Source of the DNA: Candidatus Anammoximicrobium sp.
GTDB lineage: Bacteria; Planctomycetota; Planctomycetia; Pirellulales; Pirellulaceae
Direction: 5' to 3'
Assembly: GCA_012515235.1 (NCBI GenBank)
Contig: JAAYYU010000331.1
Span: 1 to 54,894, forward strand
DNA length: 54,894 bases
This document shows, piece by piece, positions 22,860-30,387 of this stretch. The translations under genes were made by a program, and so were the position numbers. The notes under the pieces are model-generated. The model did not search any database. It was not told the DNA's origin and was given only the letters and a program-made list of their open reading frames with translations. Position 1 is the first letter of the stretch; each line of letters begins with the position of its first letter.

Positions 22860-24851
22860 CTACGGATCTGCGGCCGCCTCGGGCTCATCCGCCCCGTGAC
22901 GACGGCTTCTGGCGTCGCGCGGGGCGGCCGCCACGGATTCCTTGCTGTAGAGGTTCGAATAGCGGTAATAGACCTCCAGCGTCATGGCCGCCAGGGCGGT
23001 GCAGTACAGGCGGCCGGCGTCGTCGAAGGGGCCGTCGAGGTACCAGCTGCCGAGTTCCGAGCCGGTCTGGCTCTGCGATTGGACCAGATAGTCGCGCATC
23101 CACTTGTTCCATATCTCCCACGGCTGGCCGCCGTAGTGGTGCATGACCTGGGTGGCATAGTAATAGTGGTACAGGCCCATCTTGGGGCGCGCGTGGACGA
23201 GCAACCGTTCGGCTCCAAGGGCCAAGGCCGGCCGTTTGTGCTCCCAACCGGTGTACATGCGGCACAGCAGTCCGATCGGCGTCGTGGCCTTGATCGGGAA
23301 GTTGACGTCCAAGTAGGACGTCTTTCGTCCGTGGGTGTAGCCGTAGCAGGAGCCGAGGCGGTCTTCGGAAACGAAGTCCAGGAACTTGATGGTCCGGTTC
23401 AGCGTTCGGGGATTGACTTCCAGGCCCGCCAGGTAGGCGCTCTTCAGCGCCATCAGTTGCCAACCGACCACCGACGTGTCCCCCGCCTCCCGCGGCTGGT
23501 AACGCCAGCCGCCGCCCGCATGTTGAGCCGCCTCGATGAACATCACCGCGTACTGGGCCGCGCGGCTCAACTCGGCCTGCGTGACGGGGACAGGGGTGTC
23601 CATCGCGGCGCCGAACAAGGCGGAGCCGGCGGAAGCGGCGGCCAGCAGATCGCCGTCCGCCAGTCGTCCCTGCTCGGCGGATTCCGCCCCGCGGTCGTCG
23701 GACGGCGAGACCGAGCGGGCTTCCCATCGGGGGACGGCACTGCCCGAACGCGGATCCCTGCCGCGGGTCATCGCCAGAGCCTCGCACAACGCCAGCGTGG
23801 CCAAGCCGTGGCTGTACATGCGGCCCGACGGGTCGCGGAGACTGCCGTTGGTCTCCTGGTGATCGATCAGGTACCGCAGTCCCGCCGCCACTTCTTCCCG
23901 ATATTCGCCCCGCAAATGTGTATGGCCCGCGCCCAGGAGGGCCAGCAGCACCATCCCCGTGGCGCCGTTTTCGTCATCCAAGTAGGCCCCCGGATTGCCG
24001 CACTGGCAACCGGCACAGTGATGTTCCCCCAACTGATGATGGAAGTTCCACGAGCCGTCGAGCCGCTGGTGGCGCACGAGCCATTGGAGCGCCGCTTCCA
24101 CGGCGTTTTCGCTTTCCACCGTGGCCCCCTGCGTCAAGGCCTGCCGTCGCCGGTCCCCGCGGCCGGCCAAGCCGCCGTCGTCGTCGCCGCCGACCTGGAA
24201 GCCCGGCTGCAAGCCGCGCCGAGTCTCCGAGGCCTGCGTTTCCGGCTCGGGCAACGGCACGGGCGTTTCCGGTTCCGGGAGGACGACTTCCGGCGGAGCG
24301 ATCTCCGGAGCCGCCAGCATCGCATGGTCCAGGAGAGACGGGTCTGGCGCCAGCTCCAAATGCGCCTCGCCGGGCGCCGGCGGCGCTTCCAAGATCGGCT
24401 CCTCGAACGCTTCCGGCGGGGCGTCGTCGGGGGCGTCCACGGCCCGCAGGCTGACGTACTTGGCCCCGCGATCCGGATCCGGATGCACGTAGACGCTGAG
24501 CGTGAGGAAAACGAGCAGATGAACGACGGTGCTGAACAACCAGCCCGGCATCGCGTGAAACAGCACGAACCCCCGGGCGTGCTGGTCCCGTTCGGGCGGC
24601 TCGGCGTCCGCCAACTGTTCGATCTGTTGCTGCAGCTGCCGATGCAGGAACGAATCGACCGGCGGCGGCAGACGGTGTGCCAGACTGGCGCGGGCTGGCG
24701 GCGGCAAGGCCGCAGTCTGCGGGGGCGGTTCGGGAGGCGTTCGCGGGGAGCCCGGCGGTCGATCGCCCGCGCACACTTCGGGCGATGCGGCGACGCTGCC
24801 AAAGGTCACGTCGGTTCCGAGGCACAGAGCGTGTAACGCGTCGTCGGGCAC
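22860..24851 (-). CDS. Membrane-anchored prenyltransferase/squalene-oxidase repeat protein
   Basis: GTG 24851 with AAGGCAAAGCC upstream; 663 aa. Residues 1-100 are Pro-rich and cytosolic, one membrane helix lies about 104-123 (WLFSTVVHLLVFLTLSVYV), then a Pro/Glu-rich linker to about 245, then an alpha/alpha-toroid domain with repeated signatures (ALQWLVRHQRLDGSW, GLRYLIDHQETNGSL, GGGWRYQPREAGDTSVVGWQ, WYLDGPFDDAGRLYCTALAAM). Domains of this fold bind or cyclise isoprenoids, but planctomycete versions with an anchor and linker have unknown activity, and no DxDD cyclase motif is visible. The upstream gap to 25058 holds a polypyrimidine tract (about 24982-25050) and no gene. Confidence 0.8.
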   Translation of the reverse strand: MPDDALHALCLGTDVTFGSVAASPEVCAGDRPPGSPRTPPEPPPQTAALPPPARASLAHRLPPPVDSFLHRQLQQQIEQLADAEPPERDQHARGFVLFHAMPGWLFSTVVHLLVFLTLSVYVHPDPDRGAKYVSLRAVDAPDDAPPEAFEEPILEAPPAPGEAHLELAPDPSLLDHAMLAAPEIAPPEVVLPEPETPVPLPEPETQASETRRGLQPGFQVGGDDDGGLAGRGDRRRQALTQGATVESENAVEAALQWLVRHQRLDGSWNFHHQLGEHHCAGCQCGNPGAYLDDENGATGMVLLALLGAGHTHLRGEYREEVAAGLRYLIDHQETNGSLRDPSGRMYSHGLATLALCEALAMTRGRDPRSGSAVPRWEARSVSPSDDRGAESAEQGRLADGDLLAAASAGSALFGAAMDTPVPVTQAELSRAAQYAVMFIEAAQHAGGGWRYQPREAGDTSVVGWQLMALKSAYLAGLEVNPRTLNRTIKFLDFVSEDRLGSCYGYTHGRKTSYLDVNFPIKATTPIGLLCRMYTGWEHKRPALALGAERLLVHARPKMGLYHYYYATQVMHHYGGQPWEIWNKWMRDYLVQSQSQTGSELGSWYLDGPFDDAGRLYCTALAAMTLEVYYRYSNLYSKESVAAAPRDARSRRHGADEPEAAADP

Positions 24852-25058
24852 GGCTTTGCCTTACGCCAAGTTCTCCCCCCTCTGCCATGATAGAGCGTGC
24901 GGCGGGAACGGTTCAAGGGTTTCCCGCGCGAAGTTGCCCCGGACGGCCGAACCAGGGCAGCCGAAGGGAATTCAAGTCCCCGTCTTTTCTCTGGCCTTTT
25001 TCTTTCTTCTCCTTCTTTCCGCTCTCCTTTCTCCTTTCCACCTTTTTTCAACGGACTG

Positions 25059-26525
25059 CTACGCCACCGCTTTGGACTCGTCAGTCTTCGGCTCCGTTTC
25101 GCCGTGCAGCAGGTAGTGGTGAATGGCCTTGGCAGCGGTTTTGCCGGCGCCCATCGCCAGGATCACCGTAGCGCTGCCGGTCACAATGTCGCCGCCGGCC
25201 CAGACGCCTTTGCGGGAAGTCGCGCCGGCTTTGTCGGCCACGATGTAGCCGCGGCGGTTCAGATTCAAGCCTGCGGTTTGCCGCGTGAGGACCGGGTTTG
25301 CGCCGGAACCGATGGCGACGATGACCAGATTTGCGTCGAGCAGGGTTTCGCTTCCGGGCTTGGGCACCGGTCGCCGCCGGCCAGATTGATCTGGCGCGCC
25401 CAATTCCATTTCCTGGCAGCGCACCTGGCGCACCATGCCGGTCCCGTCGCCAGCGAACTCGAGCGGCGCACAGAGAAAGCGAAACTCGATGCCCTCTTGC
25501 TCGGCGTGGTGCACTTCCTCTGCGCGAGCGGGCAGTTCGTCGCGCGAGCGGCGGTACAGAACGCAGACGGCTTGCGCGCCCAGTCGCCGGGCGGTCCGGG
25601 CCGCGTCCATGGCCACGTTGCCTCCGCCCACGACGCACACTCGCAGTCCGCGGGCCACGGGCGTGTCGTGATTCGGGAAATCGTAAGCCTTCATCAAATT
25701 GACGCGGGTCAGGTACTCGTTGGCAAAGTACACGCCGCCGAGGTTCTCGCCGGGAATGTTCATGGCTTGGGGCAACCCCGCGCCAACGCCCACAAAAGCC
25801 GCGTCGAAGCCCTCTTCGTCCAGCAGTTCGTCGATCGTGACCGACTTGCCGACGACCTGGTTCAGCTCCAATTTCACGCCCAACCGCCGCAGATAATCGA
25901 CCTCCGCCTGGACGATATCCTTGGGCAGGCGGAATTCCGGAATGCCGTACACCAACACGCCGCCGGCCTGGTGAAAGGCTTCAAAGACCGTCACGTCGTG
26001 GCCCAGCCGGATCAGGTCGCCGGCCACGGTGAGCCCCGCCGGCCCGGCGCCGATCACCGCCACCCGCTTGCCCGTCGGCGGGGCGGGTTCGGGCAGTTCG
26101 ACCAGGTCGTTTTCCCGTTCGTAGTCGGCCGCGAACCGCTCCAGCGCCCCGATCGCCACCGGCGTGCCCCGCTTGCCCAACACGCACTGGCCCTCGCACT
26201 GGCTCTCCTGCGGGCAAACGCGGCCGCAGACGGCCGGCAGGCAATTGCTGGCCTTGATCTGCCGCGCTGCCTGGGCAAACTGGCCTGCGGCGACCAGTTT
26301 CAGAAAGGCGGGGATATCCACCTGGACCGGGCAGCCGTCCATGCACTTGGGCTTCCGGCATTGCAGGCAGCGCTGGGCCTCCTGGCGGGCTTGCGCCGCG
26401 GTGTACCCTTGCGGCACTTCCAAGAAATTGTCGACTCGCGTCTCCGCCGGTTGCTCGGGCATCGGCACGCGCGGGGGCAGCTTCACTCGCTTGTCGGTCA
26501 TCGCAGCTCGCTCGCTTTCGGTCAT
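25059..26525 (-). CDS. nfnB: NfnB / glutamate synthase small-subunit-like flavoprotein
   Basis: ATG 26525 overlaps the stop of the preceding gene (ATGA); 488 aa. N-terminal ferredoxin-like cysteine groups CLQCRKPKCMDGCP and CGRVCPQESQCEGQC bind Fe-S clusters, followed by an FAD site VAVIGAGPAGL and an NADPH site VCVVGGGNVAMDAAR. With the NfnA-type gene upstream this makes an NfnAB pair, the cytosolic NADH-dependent ferredoxin:NADP oxidoreductase, which generates NADPH by electron bifurcation; the similar SudAB sulfide dehydrogenase is the main alternative. Glutamate synthase small subunit would need a GltB partner, which is absent here. Confidence 0.85.
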   Translation of the reverse strand: MTESERAAMTDKRVKLPPRVPMPEQPAETRVDNFLEVPQGYTAAQARQEAQRCLQCRKPKCMDGCPVQVDIPAFLKLVAAGQFAQAARQIKASNCLPAVCGRVCPQESQCEGQCVLGKRGTPVAIGALERFAADYERENDLVELPEPAPPTGKRVAVIGAGPAGLTVAGDLIRLGHDVTVFEAFHQAGGVLVYGIPEFRLPKDIVQAEVDYLRRLGVKLELNQVVGKSVTIDELLDEEGFDAAFVGVGAGLPQAMNIPGENLGGVYFANEYLTRVNLMKAYDFPNHDTPVARGLRVCVVGGGNVAMDAARTARRLGAQAVCVLYRRSRDELPARAEEVHHAEQEGIEFRFLCAPLEFAGDGTGMVRQVRCQEMELGAPDQSGRRRPVPKPGSETLLDANLVIVAIGSGANPVLTRQTAGLNLNRRGYIVADKAGATSRKGVWAGGDIVTGSATVILAMGAGKTAAKAIHHYLLHGETEPKTDESKAVA

Positions 26526-27364
26526 TGAACGACGGCCAGTTGCAGATAGCGGTTCAGGGAACAGGACTCGTGCTGGACGTACGTCTTCTGCCGGGCCGTC
26601 AGGAGTTGCCAGTTGACAAGATGGCCATCGAACTCGGGTCCGTCCACGCACGTGAACCGCGTCTGGCCGCCGACGTCCACGCGGCAGCCGCCGCACATGC
26701 CGGTGCCGTCCACCATGATTGTATTCAAGCTGACAATCGTCTTGACGCCGAACGGCTGGGTGGCCGCCGCACAGGACTTCATCATCACCGCGGGACCGAT
26801 GGCATACACGCAGGAGATGGATTTGTCGGCGTCCCCGCGGAGCAATTCGACCAGCGGTTCCGTCACCAGTCCCCGGCGTCCGGCGCTGCCGTCGTCTGTC
26901 GTGATCAGGTGCTGGTCGCTCACGGCGGCCAGGCGATCCGTCCAGAACAGCAGCTCGCGCGAACGCGAACCCTGAATCGTCACCACGCGGTTTCCGGCCC
27001 GGTAGAACGCGCGGGCGATTGGGTAGATGGGCGCGGCGCCGACGCCGCCGGCGATCATCACAACCGTGCCGGGGTAATCGAGCTCGGAGGCCGTGCCCAG
27101 CGGGCCGATCACGGCGTGCAGCGAGTCGCCTTCCGCCATGCGCGACAGCTTCAGCGAGCTGGTGCCCACGACGGCCAAGACCATCGTGACGCTGCCTTCC
27201 TGCAAATCAAAGTCGGCAATCGTCAGCGGGATGCGCTCGCCGCTGTCGTCTGCCATGACGACCAGGAACTGGCCCGGCCGGGCCTTCTTGGCGATCCGCG
27301 GGGTCGCCACGACCAGCTCGTAGATCTTCGGTCCCAAGAGGGTCTTTCTCAGAATCTGGCTCAT
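26522..27364 (-). CDS. nfnA: NfnA-type ferredoxin-NADP reductase subunit
   Basis: ATG 27364 (MSQILRKTLLGP), 280 aa; the frame continues upstream without a better start. A flavin domain (RPGQFLVVMADDSGERIPLTI), an NAD-binding domain (VMIAGGVGAAPIYPIARAF) and a C-terminal [2Fe-2S] site MCGGCRVDVGG...FTCVDGPEFDG match the PyrK/NfnA/SudB family. It is translationally coupled to the NfnB-type gene. The LysR and glutamate dehydrogenase genes lie upstream on the same strand, 300 bp away, linking NADPH supply with ammonium assimilation. Confidence 0.87.
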   Translation of the reverse strand: MSQILRKTLLGPKIYELVVATPRIAKKARPGQFLVVMADDSGERIPLTIADFDLQEGSVTMVLAVVGTSSLKLSRMAEGDSLHAVIGPLGTASELDYPGTVVMIAGGVGAAPIYPIARAFYRAGNRVVTIQGSRSRELLFWTDRLAAVSDQHLITTDDGSAGRRGLVTEPLVELLRGDADKSISCVYAIGPAVMMKSCAAATQPFGVKTIVSLNTIMVDGTGMCGGCRVDVGGQTRFTCVDGPEFDGHLVNWQLLTARQKTYVQHESCSLNRYLQLAVVQ

Positions 27365-27562
27365 GAGTCTTGTTGCTTCTACTGCTAGCAGCCAAGAGGG
27401 TTGCCGGCGTGTGCCGCGAACGCGGACCACCCCGGCGTCAACTTGTCCTTTATCGAACGCTGGTCCCGGCGGACTTTGGCCGAAAACGGCAATCGCGGGC
27501 TGCTGGCGGGATGTTCGCCGCCACTGCGTGCGGAGCGAAACTTCGAGGGTCTGGGCGGCTTC

Positions 27563-27613
27563 GGCCGGCGGAGCCGGCGAGAGACGGTGCGTTCTCAGGC
27601 GGAGCCTGAGAAC
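27563..27613. repeat. Hairpin repeats with GGC-GGA-GCC cores
   Basis: GTTCTCAGGC-GGA-GCCTGAGAAC (27591-27613, ten-base stem) and GCCGGC-GGA-GCCGGC just before it. They lie in the 300-bp gap between nfnA and the lysR gene, where no gene is visible. On the minus strand they would lie between the two transcription units, so a terminator role is possible, though no T-run follows. Confidence 0.7.
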
Positions 27614-27664
27614 GAGGGGGACGAGGGGGGCGGAGACTGGGACTGACGACCGGGCTGGGCGGCG

Positions 27665-28570
27665 TCAGCCGTCTTCCGTCAGTTTTGCCACCGGCATTTG
27701 TTGCAGCAACTCGACGAACCGCGCCACGGTTGGAGAAAACACCAGGCGGTCGCGATGCAGGATGCCGATCGGCCGCTGCAGGCTGCAGCCCCGCAGGCGG
27801 ATAGCGGCCAGCGTGCCGATTTGCACTTCGTTGCACACGGTAGGTTCCGGCAGGATGCTGATCCCCGCGCCGATCTCCACCGCCTGCTTGATGGTCTCGA
27901 TGTTGTCGAACTCCAGCACCACCTCGACGTTGACATTCTGCTGGCGCAGTTGCCGGTCGATTTCCTTGCGGATCGGCAAGTCGCGATCAAAGCCCACGAA
28001 TTTTTCGCCGGCCAGGGACGAGAGGCCGACGCACTTGCGCCCGACCAGCGAGTGCTGAGCGTGGCATGTCAGCACCATTTCCTCGGAGCGCAAGGGGATG
28101 ACGCTCAACCCGCGCAGGGCCGCGGGATAGGACACGACGCCCAGGTCGACGCGGCCGCTCTGCACCGCCTCGTACACGTCCGCCGGCCGCAGATACTCCA
28201 GGTGCACCCGCGCCTTGGGATAGCTGAGCATGAACTGCTGCATGCAATGCCCCAGGCCGTACAGGCCCACCGAGTAGATCGCCGCCACGCGGACGTGGCC
28301 CTGGATTTCATCGCCCAGGACACGGATCCGGTCGGCGGTCGCGTCGTACAGTTCGGTGATCTTGCGGAACTCTTCGTAGCAGATCTCCCCGGCGGGCGTG
28401 AGCATCGGCGGCCGCTTGCGGCGGTCCAGCAACTGGGTGCCGAAATGCTCTTCCAGCCGCCGGACGGCCTGCGTCGCCGCCGACTGGCTGATGTGGTGCA
28501 GCGCAGCGCCGAGCGAAAAGCTCTGCTGCTCGACGACGCTGCAGAAGACTTTCATCATCTCGATGTTCAT
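27665..28570 (-). CDS. LysR-family transcription regulator (CysB/CbbR-type layout)
   Basis: ATG 28570, 12 bases after the glutamate dehydrogenase stop; 301 aa, the usual LysR length. The N-terminal winged helix-turn-helix is seen in FSLGAALHHISQSAATQAVRRLEEHFG and LDRRKRP..LTPAGE; the effector-binding part (from about 90) has EIQGHVRVAAIYSVGLYGL and IKQAVEIGAGISILPE. It probably senses a small metabolite and controls nearby genes such as gdhA or nfnAB. Unusually for LysR genes it is not divergent from its presumed target but downstream of it. Confidence 0.92.
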   Translation of the reverse strand: MNIEMMKVFCSVVEQQSFSLGAALHHISQSAATQAVRRLEEHFGTQLLDRRKRPPMLTPAGEICYEEFRKITELYDATADRIRVLGDEIQGHVRVAAIYSVGLYGLGHCMQQFMLSYPKARVHLEYLRPADVYEAVQSGRVDLGVVSYPAALRGLSVIPLRSEEMVLTCHAQHSLVGRKCVGLSSLAGEKFVGFDRDLPIRKEIDRQLRQQNVNVEVVLEFDNIETIKQAVEIGAGISILPEPTVCNEVQIGTLAAIRLRGCSLQRPIGILHRDRLVFSPTVARFVELLQQMPVAKLTEDG

Positions 28571-28582
28571 GCCGCGGGTCGC

Positions 28583-29968
28583 TCACACGACTCCCTGGGC
28601 CAGCATGGCGTCGGCCACTTTGACAAACCCGGCGATGTTGGCGCCGCGGACGTAGTTGATGAAGCCGTCGGACTCGCCGTAGCGGACGCAGTTGGCGTGA
28701 ATCGCCTTCATGATCTGCTGCAGCCGCATGTCGACTTCTTCCTTCGGCCACTTGATGACGCCCGCGTTCTGCGTCATTTCCAGGCCCGACGTCGCCACGC
28801 CGCCGGCATTGGCCGCCTTGCCGGGACCGTACATGATTTTGGCGTCCAGGAACACGTCCACGCCTTCCGGCACGGTCGGCATGTTCGCACCCTCGGCGAC
28901 GCAGATACAGCCGTTGCCCACCAGCGTGCGGGCGTCCTGGGCGTCGATTTCGTTTTGGGTGGCGCTGGGGAACGCCAGGTCGCATTTCACCTTCCAGGGC
29001 CGCTCGTTGGGCAGGTACTTGGCCCCCTTGAACCGCTCGGCATACTCGCGGATGCGGCCGCGGCGGATGTTCTTCAACTCCATCACCCAGGCCAGCTTCT
29101 CAGCGTTGATGCCGTCCTCGTCGACGATCGTCCCGGCGGAGTCGGACAGCGTGACGACCTTCGCGCCGAACTCGTTCAGTTTCTCGACGGTGTATTGGGC
29201 CACGTTGCCCGATCCGGAAACCGCGGCCACCTTGCCCTGGCAACTGTCGCCGCGCAAGGCCAGCATCTCCTGGGCAAAGTACACCGCGCCGTAACCGGTC
29301 GCCTCCGGACGAATCAGCGAACCGCCGTAATCCAGTCCCTTGCCGGTCAACACGCCGTTGAACCGATTGACGATCTTTTTGTACTGGCCAAACAAGTAAC
29401 CGATTTCTCGGCCGCCCACGCCGATGTCGCCCGCAGGGACATCCGTGTCGGGACCGATGTGCCGGTACAACTCGTTCATGAACGCCTGGCAGAAGCGCAT
29501 GACTTCGTTGTCGCTCTTGCCCTTGGGATCGAAATCCGAGCCGCCTTTGCCGCCGCCCATGGCCAGCGTCGTCAAGCTGTTCTTGAACACCTGCTCGAAG
29601 GCCAGGAACTTGAGCACGCCCAGCGTCACCGTGGGATGGAAACGCAGACCGCCCTTGTAGGGGCCGATGGCACTGCTCATCTCGATCCGGTAGCCGCGAT
29701 TGATCTGGATTTCGCCGCGGTCATCGACCCAGGCGACGCGGAACATGACCACCCGCTCGGGCTCGACGAGCCGCTCCAAAACCTTGCCCTTGCGGTAGGC
29801 CGGCGTGGCGTCGACCAGCGGGTACACCGATTCCACGACCTCGCGGACCGCCTGATGGAATTCCGGCTGGTTGGGGTTGTTGGCCATCACCTGGGCCAGG
29901 AATTCTTCCACCCGCTGAGCCGTGCTGGGGGCGGAAGAACTCGGCATTTCTGCTCTGCTGGAAGACAT
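28583..29968 (-). CDS. gdhA: NADP-type glutamate dehydrogenase
   Basis: ATG 29968; 461 aa, close to the 445-450 aa of hexameric bacterial GDH-I. It makes glutamate from 2-oxoglutarate, ammonium and NAD(P)H. Motifs: PYKGGLRFHP (substrate Lys), TLAMGGGKGGSDFDPKGKSD, DVPAGDIGVGGREIGYLFG, and the dinucleotide site VSGSGNVAQYTVEKL. The end FVKVADAMLAQGVV is typical. A sigma-70 promoter lies about 155 bp upstream. Neighbouring nfnAB could feed it NADPH. Confidence 0.95.
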   Translation of the reverse strand: MSSSRAEMPSSSAPSTAQRVEEFLAQVMANNPNQPEFHQAVREVVESVYPLVDATPAYRKGKVLERLVEPERVVMFRVAWVDDRGEIQINRGYRIEMSSAIGPYKGGLRFHPTVTLGVLKFLAFEQVFKNSLTTLAMGGGKGGSDFDPKGKSDNEVMRFCQAFMNELYRHIGPDTDVPAGDIGVGGREIGYLFGQYKKIVNRFNGVLTGKGLDYGGSLIRPEATGYGAVYFAQEMLALRGDSCQGKVAAVSGSGNVAQYTVEKLNEFGAKVVTLSDSAGTIVDEDGINAEKLAWVMELKNIRRGRIREYAERFKGAKYLPNERPWKVKCDLAFPSATQNEIDAQDARTLVGNGCICVAEGANMPTVPEGVDVFLDAKIMYGPGKAANAGGVATSGLEMTQNAGVIKWPKEEVDMRLQQIMKAIHANCVRYGESDGFINYVRGANIAGFVKVADAMLAQGVV

Positions 29969-30122
29969 GCGTTCCTCGAATCGTTGCTGGAGTTGTGGGA
30001 GAGTGTGTAAAGCCTTGGACTTGCAGGCCCCCGGCGCCGGACGGCCATCGGCACACCGGACGGTTCCGGGAAACAGGCCGCCGCACGGGCCTCAGGTCCC
30101 GTTTGTCTTTGAATAAGTCAAG

Positions 30123-30150
30123 ATTATATCTTCGGCAATTACTTGTGCAA
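30123..30150 (-). promoter_or_regulatory. Sigma-70 promoter of gdhA
   Basis: On the minus strand TTGCAC (30150-30145) and a perfect TATAAT (30128-30123) are 16 bp apart, in a conspicuously AT-rich island (about 30110-30180) of an otherwise GC-rich window. The remainder of the 419-bp gap 29969-30387 holds a hairpin (30312-30351) and no gene. Confidence 0.6.
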
Positions 30151-30311
30151 TATCTTATAAAGAAATTCCCGGAATTTTTGCGGACGGGGCGCGCAGACGG
30201 TGGTGCGGCATGGGCAAGGATGCACCGGCTTCGGGGCGGCGGCCCGTGGGCGAGCGGTGGAGGCCGGTAAAACAGGGCGTTCCCAAGCCGACGCCGGGGA
30301 CTGGGGAAAGG

Positions 30312-30351
30312 CCCCGAAGCCCGGCTTTACCGAGAAAGCCGGGCTTCGGGG
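30312..30351. terminator. Perfect 17-bp hairpin after the rhamnosidase gene
   Basis: CCCCGAAGCCCGGCTTT and its exact complement are separated by six bases (ACCGAG). It lies 36 bp beyond the stop of the minus-strand rhamnosidase gene. A short T-run follows on the minus strand (GCCTTTCC), so intrinsic termination is plausible. Confidence 0.65.
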
Positions 30352-30387
30352 TGGACGCGCGTTTGGCGGCTGCGGGAAGGTGCCGGA

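Noticed and set aside
22644..24836. Plus-strand open frame (730 codons) opposite the prenyltransferase-repeat protein
   Set aside because: Same shadow pattern, rich in Arg/Gln/Val, no start signal and no recognisable motif.
24982..25050. Polypyrimidine tract as an intrinsic terminator
   Set aside because: It contains no stem-loop and is only a C/T-rich run; a similar tract at 51803-51850 is equally unstructured.
27698..30010. Plus-strand open frame (770 codons) opposite lysR and gdhA
   Set aside because: Runs antisense through two unrelated, well-recognised genes and the gap between them, which a real gene would not do.
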